NCBI GenBank assembly: GCA_947169285.1
Contig: CAMVPB010000001.1
Span: 141,226 to 205,225 of the forward strand
Reading direction: 5' to 3'
Source: an uncultured bacterium
Lineage (GTDB): Bacteria; Bacillota_I; Bacilli_A; RF39; UBA660
DNA length: 64,000 nucleotides
The translations under genes and the position numbers were made by a program. The notes under the pieces are model-generated. The model ran no database searches, was not told the DNA's origin, and was given only the letters and a program-made list of their open reading frames with translations. Below, one piece after another: positions 55,252 through 63,470 of the stretch; position 1 is the first letter of the stretch; each line of letters begins with the position of its first letter.

Positions 55252-55860
55252 TTATGCTGGAAGTGGCTTCTTATAATTTTTATAATTAGCATATTTCAGC
55301 TTAAATATTTTATAACTTAAAGGGTTTATCATGAAGCATTCTAAGATTAGTGAAAAGAATATGGAATTTTGTATTAAAACATTTTTTGTTAATATTGAAT
55401 AAATCGTTAATCCAATTGCTATTAAAGTACACAATATTTTATATAAAATTCTCCTTTTTTTTCTAATTAATGGTCTTTTTTCTGTATCAGCAGGAGCATA
55501 TATAATTATAAGAACAATTGATAATATTGATATTATTAATCTTACGTAAAAATTAATTATAAGTAGTTTAACTAAATAAGGCAAAAGCAAAAATGTTAAT
55601 AGAGACCCAATCCAGCATTGCCAAGTTTTCTTGGCGTGTAATCCAAATCCAAATAGTCTTAATAATCCATAAAACAATAATATAAGTAAAAGCTCTTTTA
55701 TTAGATTTAATATAATTGATAATGTTATAATTACGATTGTTTTTGTAATATTTATATATAAAGTTGATAATCCATATTTTATTTCAGCTAGTTTTGTTTC
55801 ATCAAAATTATTTTTTCTTTTAATTGAATTCATTGCTTTATCTATTATTAAATCCTTCAT
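55252..55860 (-). CDS. agrB: AgrB peptide-processing membrane protease
   Basis: GLLRLFGFGLHAKKTWQCWIGSLL, conserved GxHAKxxxxC region; multi-TM. Confidence 0.9.
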   Translation of the reverse strand: MKDLIIDKAMNSIKRKNNFDETKLAEIKYGLSTLYINITKTIVIITLSIILNLIKELLLILLFYGLLRLFGFGLHAKKTWQCWIGSLLTFLLLPYLVKLLIINFYVRLIISILSIVLIIIYAPADTEKRPLIRKKRRILYKILCTLIAIGLTIYSILTKNVLIQNSIFFSLILECFMINPLSYKIFKLKYANYKNYKKPLPA

Positions 55861-56107
55861 ATTCTTACTTCCTACGATTTAAGTTTAACAAGTTTTATTA
55901 TTTAAAAAATAACCGCTAAATATTCAATTAACTTTAATGTTTTAATTATTAATTATTAAAATTATTTGAACCAACTTTTTCACTTTAATCAAGTAAACTA
56001 TAAATTAAAACATATTTTTAGTTAATAATAAAGATATTGTTTACAATTAAAATACTCGCCATAAAATTCATGGGAGTGAAAGCAGTAAAGGAAGGGAAGG
56101 TGTTAAT

Positions 56108-56329
56108 TTGAGTAAAGGTCGCGTTAAGTGGTTTAACAATGAAAAGGGTTATGGATTTATTGAATCAGATGAATTAGAAAACCAAGATATTTTTGTTCAT
56201 TACTCAGCAATTGACTGTGAGGGTTATAAAACTCTTAAGGAAGGCGATATTGTTGAATTCAGTTTGATAACAACCGCGAAAGGTCATCAAGCAATAAATG
56301 TAAAAGAAGTAAAATTAACAACCGTTTAA
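56108..56329 (+). CDS. csp: Cold shock protein
   Basis: [36 protein letters not shown] start. Confidence 0.96.
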   Translation: MSKGRVKWFNNEKGYGFIESDELENQDIFVHYSAIDCEGYKTLKEGDIVEFSLITTAKGHQAINVKEVKLTTV

Positions 56330-56413
56330 GCACACTGCAGTATTGTGTGTTTTTCTTTATATTAATGTAGTAATACTTTTTTATTTGTGATAAAATATTA
56401 TTAGGAGGATAAT

Positions 56414-56935
56414 ATGAAATATATAGTTAGAGGAAATAATATAGAAGTAACTAATTCAATAAAGAATTATATTGAAGAGAAATTATCTAGAATGGATAAA
56501 TATTTTAAAAATCCAGAGAATACAGAAGCAAAGGTATTAATTTCAGTTAATGGAATTGATCAAAAAGTAGAAGTAACAATTAATGAAAGTAAATATTTTA
56601 TTAGGGCTGAAGAAATTAACAATGATTTATATGCAGCTATTGACATAGTTGTTGATAAATTAGAAAGACAAGTAAGAAAATATAAGACAAAATTAAGCAA
56701 TAGAAACAAACCAGAAGAAAGTTCAATAGAAATAGAAGATTATTTTGAAGAACCAGATGAGGAAGTAGTTAAAAGAAAAGAATTGTTTTTAAAACCTATG
56801 GATGAAGAAGAGGCTATTACTCAAATGGAATTATTAGGACATACATTCTTTGTGTTCAAAAATATTGATACTGAAAAAGTATGTGTTGTTTATAAAAGAA
56901 AAGATGGAGCATACGGGATTCTAGAAACAGATTAA
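56414..56935 (+). CDS. hpf: Ribosome hibernation promoting factor, long form
   Basis: MKYIVRGNNIEVTNSIKNYIEEKLSRMDKYF; C-terminal RKELFLKPMDEEEAITQMELLGHTFFVF. Confidence 0.95.
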   Translation: MKYIVRGNNIEVTNSIKNYIEEKLSRMDKYFKNPENTEAKVLISVNGIDQKVEVTINESKYFIRAEEINNDLYAAIDIVVDKLERQVRKYKTKLSNRNKPEESSIEIEDYFEEPDEEVVKRKELFLKPMDEEEAITQMELLGHTFFVFKNIDTEKVCVVYKRKDGAYGILETD

Positions 56936-56994
56936 GATACTTAAATGTATCTTTTTTTTTAATAAAATGATACAATATTCCCAAGGGTGAGAAA

Positions 56995-59487
56995 ATGGGA
57001 ATATTTAAAAAGTTTTTTAATCATGAAGCTAGAGAGCTAAAAAGATTTGAAGCCTTAGCAAATGAAATAGAAGCATTAGATGAAGAAATGCAAAAATTAA
57101 CTGATATAGAGTTAAAAAGTAAAACTGATGAATTTAGAACAAGACTTTCTAAAGGAGAAACTTTAGAAGATATATTAGTTGAAGCTTTCGCAGTAGTTAG
57201 AGAAGCTGCATATAGAGTTTTAGGGGAAAAAGCTTATCACGTTCAGTTAATCGGTGGTCTTGCAATTCATTATGGTAATATAGCAGAAATGAGAACTGGT
57301 GAAGGTAAAACATTAACTTCAACTTTGCCAGCTTATTTGAATGCCTTAGAAGGCAAAGGTGTTCATGTTGTAACTGCCAATGAATACTTATCAACACGTG
57401 ATGCTGAGTGGATGGGAAAAGTTCATGAATTTTTAGGTTTAACAGTAGGATCAAACCAAAAAGAAATGACACCATCAGAAAAAAGAGCACAATATGAATG
57501 TGATATAACTTATACAACTAACAATGAACTTGGATTTGATTATTTAAGAGATAACATGGTTGTTAGAAAAGAAGATAGAGTTCAAAGAGGACTTAATTTT
57601 GCAATTGTTGATGAAGTTGACTCAATTTTAATTGATGAAGCTAGAACTCCACTTATCATATCTGGTGGTGTAAGTAAGTCAGATGATTTATATAAAACAG
57701 CTGATAGAGTAGCTAAAAGTATGGTGCCAGATGATTATGTAATTGATGAAAAAACAAAAAAGGTAACACTTACTGAAGAAGGTGTTAAACATGCTGAAAG
57801 ATTACTTAATTTAGATAATCTATATGATATTAAAAATAGTGTAATGGTACATAATTTAGATAAAGCTTTATCTGCAAATTATACATTTAAAAAAGATGTT
57901 GACTATGTAGTTCAAGATGACAAAATTATAATTGTTGATTTATTCACAGGAAGATTAATGCATGGAAGACAATTTAGTGAAGGGCTTCATCAAGCATTAG
58001 AAGCTAAAGAAGGTGTAACTATTAATAGTGAAACTAAGACCTTAGCAACTATCACATTTCAAAATCTATTTAGAATGTATAATAAACTTTCTGGTATGAC
58101 AGGTACCGCTAAAACAGAGGAAGAAGAATTTAGAAACATATATAACATGTATGTTATTGAAATACCTACAAATGTACCAGTTATAAGAGAAGATTTAACA
58201 GATTTAATATATTCAAGTATGAAAGGTAAACTTAATGCAGTTGCTGATAGAATTGCTGAAATTCATAAAACTGGTCAACCAATATTAGTTGGTACTGCTT
58301 CAATTGAAATGTCTGAAACATTAAGTTCACTTCTTGATAAAAGGAAAATAAAACATGAATTATTAAACGCTAAGAATCATGAAAGAGAAGCTCATATAAT
58401 TGAAAATGCCGGTCATAAAAATGCAGTAACAATTGCAACTAATATGGCAGGTCGTGGAACAGATATAAAACTTGGGCCCGGTGTTAAAGAACTTGGTGGT
58501 TTATATGTAATTGGAACAGAAAGACATGATTCTAGACGTATTGACAATCAGTTAAGAGGACGTTCTGGAAGACAAGGAGATCCAGGTACTTCAATTTTCT
58601 ATGTATCAATGGAAGATGATTTAATGGTTAAATTTGGTTCTGAAAGAATGAAATCAATTATGGATTCTTTGGGGATACCTGAAAATCAAGCAATAAGTAA
58701 TAAAATGATTTCTAGAAATATAGAATCTTCTCAAAAAAGAGTTGAAGGATTTAACTTCGATAGAAGAAAAGGATTACTTGATTATGATAATGTAATAAGT
58801 AAACAAAGAGAAATTATTTATGAAAGAAGAAATGAAATATTAGATAAAGATAGTATTACTGATAGAGTAATGCAAACATTTAAAGAATATGTTGAAAATG
58901 TAGTTAATTCTCATAGATCAGAAAAAGGAGATCTTAATTCAAATGATTTAGATAATATAATGGAACATTTTAATAGCAATCTATTAAAATCTAAAAAGAT
59001 TGAATTAAAAGAAATTAAAGATAAATCTCCAGAAGAAATAATAGATTATATTTATGATATAGTTGTTGATGACTATAATAATAAGTTAAAAGACATACCA
59101 GAAGAAATCCAAAATGATTTTGAAAAAGCAATAACACTTAGAGTAATAGATAAACACTGGATGGATCAACTAGATGCAATGGAGAATTTAAAAGAAGGCG
59201 TTGGTTTAAGAGGATATGCTCAAACAAATCCACTTCAAGTTTATGCATTAGAAGGTTTCCAATTATTTGATGATATGTTAGCATCAATAAATGCAGAAGT
59301 TACTACATTCTTATTAAAAGCAGAAATAAGACAAAACTTAGAAAGAGTTGAACACAAGAATATACATACAAATGACGGAAAAGAAAAAGCAAAGAATACT
59401 CCAAAAAAAGCATCACCTAAAATAGGTAGAAATGATCCATGTCCATGTGGCAGTGGTAAAAAATATAAACAATGTTGTGGCAAATAA
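56995..59487 (+). CDS. secA: Preprotein translocase ATPase SecA with C-terminal SEC-C zinc motif
   Basis: MRTGEGKTLTSTLPAYLNAL; C-terminal IGRNDPCPCGSGKKYKQCCGK. Confidence 0.98.
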   Translation: MGIFKKFFNHEARELKRFEALANEIEALDEEMQKLTDIELKSKTDEFRTRLSKGETLEDILVEAFAVVREAAYRVLGEKAYHVQLIGGLAIHYGNIAEMRTGEGKTLTSTLPAYLNALEGKGVHVVTANEYLSTRDAEWMGKVHEFLGLTVGSNQKEMTPSEKRAQYECDITYTTNNELGFDYLRDNMVVRKEDRVQRGLNFAIVDEVDSILIDEARTPLIISGGVSKSDDLYKTADRVAKSMVPDDYVIDEKTKKVTLTEEGVKHAERLLNLDNLYDIKNSVMVHNLDKALSANYTFKKDVDYVVQDDKIIIVDLFTGRLMHGRQFSEGLHQALEAKEGVTINSETKTLATITFQNLFRMYNKLSGMTGTAKTEEEEFRNIYNMYVIEIPTNVPVIREDLTDLIYSSMKGKLNAVADRIAEIHKTGQPILVGTASIEMSETLSSLLDKRKIKHELLNAKNHEREAHIIENAGHKNAVTIATNMAGRGTDIKLGPGVKELGGLYVIGTERHDSRRIDNQLRGRSGRQGDPGTSIFYVSMEDDLMVKFGSERMKSIMDSLGIPENQAISNKMISRNIESSQKRVEGFNFDRRKGLLDYDNVISKQREIIYERRNEILDKDSITDRVMQTFKEYVENVVNSHRSEKGDLNSNDLDNIMEHFNSNLLKSKKIELKEIKDKSPEEIIDYIYDIVVDDYNNKLKDIPEEIQNDFEKAITLRVIDKHWMDQLDAMENLKEGVGLRGYAQTNPLQVYALEGFQLFDDMLASINAEVTTFLLKAEIRQNLERVEHKNIHTNDGKEKAKNTPKKASPKIGRNDPCPCGSGKKYKQCCGK
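59443..59487 (+). repeat. secA 3'-end repeat, native copy A
   Basis: CCATGTGGCAGTGGTAAAAAATATAAACAATGTTGTGGCAAATAA (PCGSGKKYKQCCGK*), followed by ctcgc...gcgag terminator hairpin. Confidence 0.9.
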
Positions 59488-59565
59488 CTCGCAAACCCTT
59501 GATATATAAGGGAAAACGCGAGTTTTTCTTTTGCTCCAAAAATTCAATATTTTATAAAAAACACG

Positions 59566-59627
59566 TTTTAGATACGATTTTACATACGATTTTATTACGG
59601 ATAATTCGTATCTAAATCGTATCTAAA
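59566..59627. repeat. AGATAC repeat cluster, boundary A (inverted pairs)
   Basis: TTTTAGATACGATTTTACATACGATTTT...TTCGTATCTAAATCGTATCTAAA. Confidence 0.85.
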
Positions 59628-59836
59628 CAGCAAATTTATACGGATTAGCAGTTAATATTCCCTTATTTTATGGGCATTTATTAAAAAAATTCCCACTGTC
59701 CCGATGACAAGGTGCATTCTTAAAATAAAGCATTAAAATAATTGCCGATAAAGCTAAGGACTTTTAAAAAGCAAAACAATTATAAAATATTTTGTGTATT
59801 AAACTGTTTGTGCTATTATAGTGTTATTGAAAGGCT

Positions 59837-60241
59837 GTGAACATTATGGATTATTCATATTTAGCAAAAACAAAAGAAATATATAGTATGATATTAGGAG
59901 AGTATGAAAAATTAGATGAAGAAGGAATACTTGTTATAGAATACACTGGTTTTGTACGTGATTTAAATCTGTATCATTTATTTGGTTGGTATATTAATTA
60001 CGGAAATCAAAATAGTAAATATCATCATGATATGAGACACTTTATATATGATGAATTAATAGAATTATTGAACAATAGTAATATTGAATTTATTGATAAT
60101 CATATTAGTACGGAAGCTATTAAAGAACAGTTTGAAAAATCAGAATTACTAAAATATTCATTTCAGCGTGATTTTGAAACAACATCAAGAATTTATCTTG
60201 CTAATAGAGTGAAAGAAAAAATTAAAATAGTTTGCAAATAA
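59837..60241 (+). CDS. Hypothetical cytoplasmic protein (accessory)
   Basis: ORF of 134 aa; GTG start or ATG at 59846. Confidence 0.65.
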   Translation: MNIMDYSYLAKTKEIYSMILGEYEKLDEEGILVIEYTGFVRDLNLYHLFGWYINYGNQNSKYHHDMRHFIYDELIELLNNSNIEFIDNHISTEAIKEQFEKSELLKYSFQRDFETTSRIYLANRVKEKIKIVCK

Positions 60242-60286
60242 CAAAAGGTTAATATATAATATTGAGACATAGAGGAGGTTTTAAAT

Positions 60287-60679
60287 ATGTATGAGATGGA
60301 TAGATTTGGTATAATAACTGAGTTAAAACGTGAAAGAGAAAATATGGGTTTAACAAAAGAATTGTTACCAGAAGATATTGAATATAATCTTTTTTTATTA
60401 GATAGTATTATCTATTCTAAATACAATTGCAATCATGAAAATGCTATTGCTGATTCTGATGATTTAAAGGGAAAATGTAATTGTTTAGACTGTGGTGATT
60501 ATGTAAATCCTGAAGGATATAATTATCAAATGCTTTATACAATTAAACAAAGTGAAAAACTAACAGATGTAAGAAAAAAATATTTAGGGTTATTACTTAC
60601 TAGAAGTACTGATGATGCTATTAAAGAATTAACTGGAGATCAAACTATTAAACTAAGAAGGCAAATAGTCCGCATGTAA
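60287..60679 (+). CDS. Hypothetical Cys-containing protein (accessory)
   Basis: RBS gaggagg; CNCLDCG motif. Confidence 0.7.
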   Translation: MYEMDRFGIITELKRERENMGLTKELLPEDIEYNLFLLDSIIYSKYNCNHENAIADSDDLKGKCNCLDCGDYVNPEGYNYQMLYTIKQSEKLTDVRKKYLGLLLTRSTDDAIKELTGDQTIKLRRQIVRM

Positions 60680-60713
60680 AAAGAACTGTGACTTTTCAAT
60701 TTTCAAGATATTT

Positions 60714-60740
60714 TTTAGATACGATTTTAGATACGATTTA
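60714..60740. repeat. AGATAC repeat cluster, boundary B start
   Basis: TTTAGATACGATTTTAGATACGATTTA. Confidence 0.85.
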
Positions 60741-60841
60741 CTAGGTAAGCCGAGGGAACTGGAGAGAAGTCATGGGAACAAATAAACGATTTTAAGGCCT
60801 TTTAACGAGCCAAGTGAAGCAGTAAAGGCACAACGTTTTGG

Positions 60842-60886
60842 CCATGTGGTTCTGGTCGCAAGTATAAGCAGTGTTGCGGAAAGTAA
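60842..60886 (+). repeat. Displaced secA 3'-end fragment, copy B
   Basis: CCATGTGGTTCTGGTCGCAAGTATAAGCAGTGTTGCGGAAAGTAA = PCGSGRKYKQCCGK*. Confidence 0.85.
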
Positions 60887-60942
60887 GGTAAATAAAGGGA
60901 TTGCGGGCTTCGACACTATTAAAAAAAGTGAAAAAACGTGAA

Positions 60943-60963
60943 TTAGATACCTTTTAGATACCC
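60943..60963. repeat. AGATAC repeat cluster, boundary B end
   Basis: TTAGATACCTTTTAGATACCC. Confidence 0.75.
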
Positions 60964-60977
60964 TGAAACATAATTTT

Positions 60978-61014
60978 AAAAGACTATTTTAAGATAATTG
61001 AATAGTCTTTTTTT
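60978..61014 (+). terminator. Intrinsic terminator-like hairpin
   Basis: aaaagactattttaagataattgaatagtcttttttt. Confidence 0.65.
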
Positions 61015-61187
61015 GTAAAAAAATAAGTTGTTAAAAAAAGATTATGGTTAATGGTATAATTAAATAGAAATAAATAGTAATTTAATGTTGAATTTAACTC
61101 TACTTTTGGTTGATTTTTCCCCAAACTACCTTAAGTTCGTTTTATTTTCAAAAAAAGATACTACAATTAAATTAAAGGAGGTGTCTT

Positions 61188-61796
61188 ATGGACCAAATTA
61201 AAATTGGAAAGTTTATTGCAGAGTGTAGAAAAAATAAAAATCTTACACAGGCACAACTATCAGAAAAATTGAATGTAACTGATAGGGCAGTATCAAAATG
61301 GGAAACTGGTAATGCAATGCCTGATTCAAATATTATGCTCAAACTTTGTTCTATTCTTGGAATAGATGTAAACGAATTATTATGTGGGGAGATGATTGAT
61401 ATGGAAAAAAAGGATGAACAATTAAATGACTTAATTTTTCAAATGGCAACAAATGAGGAAAGATACCATAAAAGATTGAAGCATTCCTCTTATATGATTA
61501 TTGCTATAAGTTTGATAGCACTTATTAGTATTATAACAGTAATATCACTTCTTATTCCAGAATGTGGATTTCAATACTTCTTGATAGTAGTGTCTGTTAT
61601 ACTATTTATAATTCCATGTTTGATTGCTCTTAAATTTAAAGTTGAAACAGGATATTATGAATGTAAAAATTGTCAAAATATGTTTGTTCCTAACTATAAA
61701 GGAATTGCTGTGTTGATGCAAACACCAACTAAAAAATTATTGAAGTGTACTAAATGTGGAAAATGGACTTGGTGCAAAAAACTATCAAAGAAATAA
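61188..61796 (+). CDS. XRE-family HTH regulator with two TM segments and C-terminal zinc-ribbon-like motif
   Basis: IGKFIAECRKNKNLTQAQLSEKLNVTDRAVSKWETGNAMPD; CKNCQNMF...CTKCGKW. Confidence 0.85.
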   Translation: MDQIKIGKFIAECRKNKNLTQAQLSEKLNVTDRAVSKWETGNAMPDSNIMLKLCSILGIDVNELLCGEMIDMEKKDEQLNDLIFQMATNEERYHKRLKHSSYMIIAISLIALISIITVISLLIPECGFQYFLIVVSVILFIIPCLIALKFKVETGYYECKNCQNMFVPNYKGIAVLMQTPTKKLLKCTKCGKWTWCKKLSKK

Positions 61797-61816
61797 TATG
61801 ATATTATTAACAGAAA

Positions 61817-61853
61817 TTTAGATACCTTTTTAGATACGTTGTGGTATCTTTTT
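61817..61853. repeat. AGATAC repeat cluster upstream of boundary C
   Basis: TTTAGATACCTTTTTAGATACGTTGTGGTATCTTTTT. Confidence 0.75.
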
Positions 61854-61986
61854 CTCACTATTTTTCACATTTCTTCACTTTTCTTGATATTAAGATTAGT
61901 GAAAAAGTATGAATTAAAGTGAGTGAATAAGAGAGAAAAGTGAAAAACCATAAAGAAAAGTGACTGAAATATTAAATGCACTGACG

Positions 61987-62032
61987 CCATGTGGCAGTGG
62001 TAAAAAAATATAAACAATGTTGTGGTAAATAG
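61987..62032 (+). repeat. Displaced secA 3'-end fragment, copy C (one-base frameshift)
   Basis: CCATGTGGCAGTGGTAAAAAAATATAAACAATGTTGTGGTAAATAG, nearly identical to copy A. Confidence 0.9.
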
Positions 62033-62138
62033 CTCGCAAAGTCCCATAAATAAAGGGATTGCGAGTTTTTCTTTGCATAGGCAAAAATTCAATATTTTAT
62101 AAAAAACACGTTTTAGATACGATTTAGATACGATTTTT
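62032..62138. repeat. Duplicate of the secA downstream region (terminator plus TTTTAGATACGATTTAGATACGATTTTT)
   Basis: CTCGCAA...TTGCGAGTTTTTCTTT and AAAAATTCAATATTTTATAAAAAACACGTTTTAGATACGATTT match 59488-59580. Confidence 0.88.
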
Positions 62139-62226
62139 TGACACGTTTTTTTATCTTTCAAAATGACAAGGTTCATTTTATGTTATAATTTTATTAGTAA
62201 ATAATTATTTTAAGGAGTTAGTTGAA

Positions 62227-62970
62227 ATGAACGAATATATTAATTTAGATGAAAAGAACATTGAAAATGAACATATATGTTGTGCTATAGGAGATCCTAA
62301 ACATCAATGTGGTGTGGATAAAAAGAAAGAATGGATTAAAAGTAAATTAAAAGATGGACATGTATTTAGAAAACTAAATGCAAGAGGTAAAATCTTTATT
62401 GAATATGAGCCAATAGAAACTGCATGGGTTCCTATTAACGGAAAAAACTATATGTATATTTATTGTTTATGGGTTGCTGGTAGTTTTAAAGGAAAAGGTA
62501 TTGGTAAAGAATTATTAGAATATGCTATTGAAGATGCAAAAAATAAAAAAATGAGTGGTGTATGTACATTAGTATCACAAAAGAAGAAACCATTTATTGG
62601 AGATAAGAAATTCTTTGAACATTATGGATTTAAAGTAGTAGATACAATTAATGATTATGAATTAATGGCATTACAATTTGATGATAAAGAAACACCTAAA
62701 TTTAGTGATAATTGCAGAAAAATGGAAATTGATAGCAAAGATTTTACTATTTACTATTCTAATGAATGTCCATATGTAGAATATGAAGTAAAAGAATTAT
62801 CTAACTATGCTAAAGAAAAAGGAATTAAACTAAACTTTATTAAAATTGATTCATTAGAAAAAGCAAAAAATGCACCATGCATATTTAATAATTGGGCTAA
62901 TTTTTATAAAGGGAAATTTATATCCAATACAATATTAAATGCAAATGCATTTGACAAGCTTATTAAATAA
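62227..62970 (+). CDS. GNAT-family acetyltransferase with YoaP-like C-terminal domain
   Basis: LWVAGSFKGKGIGKELLEYAIEDAKNKKMSGVCTLVSQKKKPFIGDKKFFEHYGF. Confidence 0.85.
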   Translation: MNEYINLDEKNIENEHICCAIGDPKHQCGVDKKKEWIKSKLKDGHVFRKLNARGKIFIEYEPIETAWVPINGKNYMYIYCLWVAGSFKGKGIGKELLEYAIEDAKNKKMSGVCTLVSQKKKPFIGDKKFFEHYGFKVVDTINDYELMALQFDDKETPKFSDNCRKMEIDSKDFTIYYSNECPYVEYEVKELSNYAKEKGIKLNFIKIDSLEKAKNAPCIFNNWANFYKGKFISNTILNANAFDKLIK

Positions 62971-62973
62971 AAA

Positions 62974-63002
62974 TTTAGATACGATTTTAGATACGATTTA
63001 CT
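62974..63002. repeat. AGATAC repeat cluster, boundary D start
   Basis: TTTAGATACGATTTTAGATACGATTTACT, same as boundary B. Confidence 0.85.
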
Positions 63003-63102
63003 GTGAAAGCCGAGGGAAACAGAGGGAAACCAAGGGAAGTATCGAATCACTTTAGCCCGATTTTAAGGACTTTTTGGAAACAGTAAAGGCAAATTGTTTT
63101 AT

Positions 63103-63147
63103 CCATGTGGATCTGGAAAGAAGTATAAAAACTGCCACGGAAGATAA
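63103..63147 (+). repeat. Displaced secA 3'-end fragment, copy D
   Basis: CCATGTGGATCTGGAAAGAAGTATAAAAACTGCCACGGAAGATAA = PCGSGKKYKNCHGR*. Confidence 0.85.
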
Positions 63148-63160
63148 TAAAAATGCCCAA

Positions 63161-63186
63161 AAAGCCCAGTAATTACGGGCTTTTTT
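63161..63186 (+). terminator. Intrinsic terminator following copy D
   Basis: aagcccagtaattacgggctttttt. Confidence 0.75.
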
Positions 63187-63210
63187 CATATTCCAAAAAC
63201 TTCAGAAAAA

Positions 63211-63268
63211 TTTTTAGATACCTTTTTGGATACCTTCCGCTGAGTATCTAAAAGGTATCTAGATACCC
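63211..63268. repeat. AGATAC repeat cluster, boundary D end (inverted pairs)
   Basis: TTTTTAGATACCTTTTTGGATACC...GAGTATCTAAAAGGTATCTAGATACC. Confidence 0.8.
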
Positions 63269-63470
63269 AAAAACAGGGTTAAAATACAAAATTTTTGTAT
63301 TGCTAAAAATCACGATATTTCCTTTATTTATAAGGCTTTGTAAAGATTTATTTAAGAAAAAAAGATAAAATTGTGTCCAGTGCCAAAATGACATTGATAA
63401 ATGAGTTTAAAGCATATAATTTTAAATAAAAATAAGAGATATTATGGTATAATATTTTTAGGAGGTTTTT

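Noticed and set aside
55861-56107. AAAGTTGGT / AAAGTTAAT motifs upstream of agrB as AgrA sites
   Set aside because: About 43 bp apart and only partial matches in very AT-rich sequence; not convincing without binding data
61865-62176. Minus-strand 103-aa ORF across boundary C
   Set aside because: Overlaps the secA-tail duplication and repeats, composition looks like a chance ORF
59566-63268. AGATAC repeats as a CRISPR array
   Set aside because: Repeats are short (11-12 bp), occur in both orientations, lack regular unique spacers and are interrupted by genes; no cas genes
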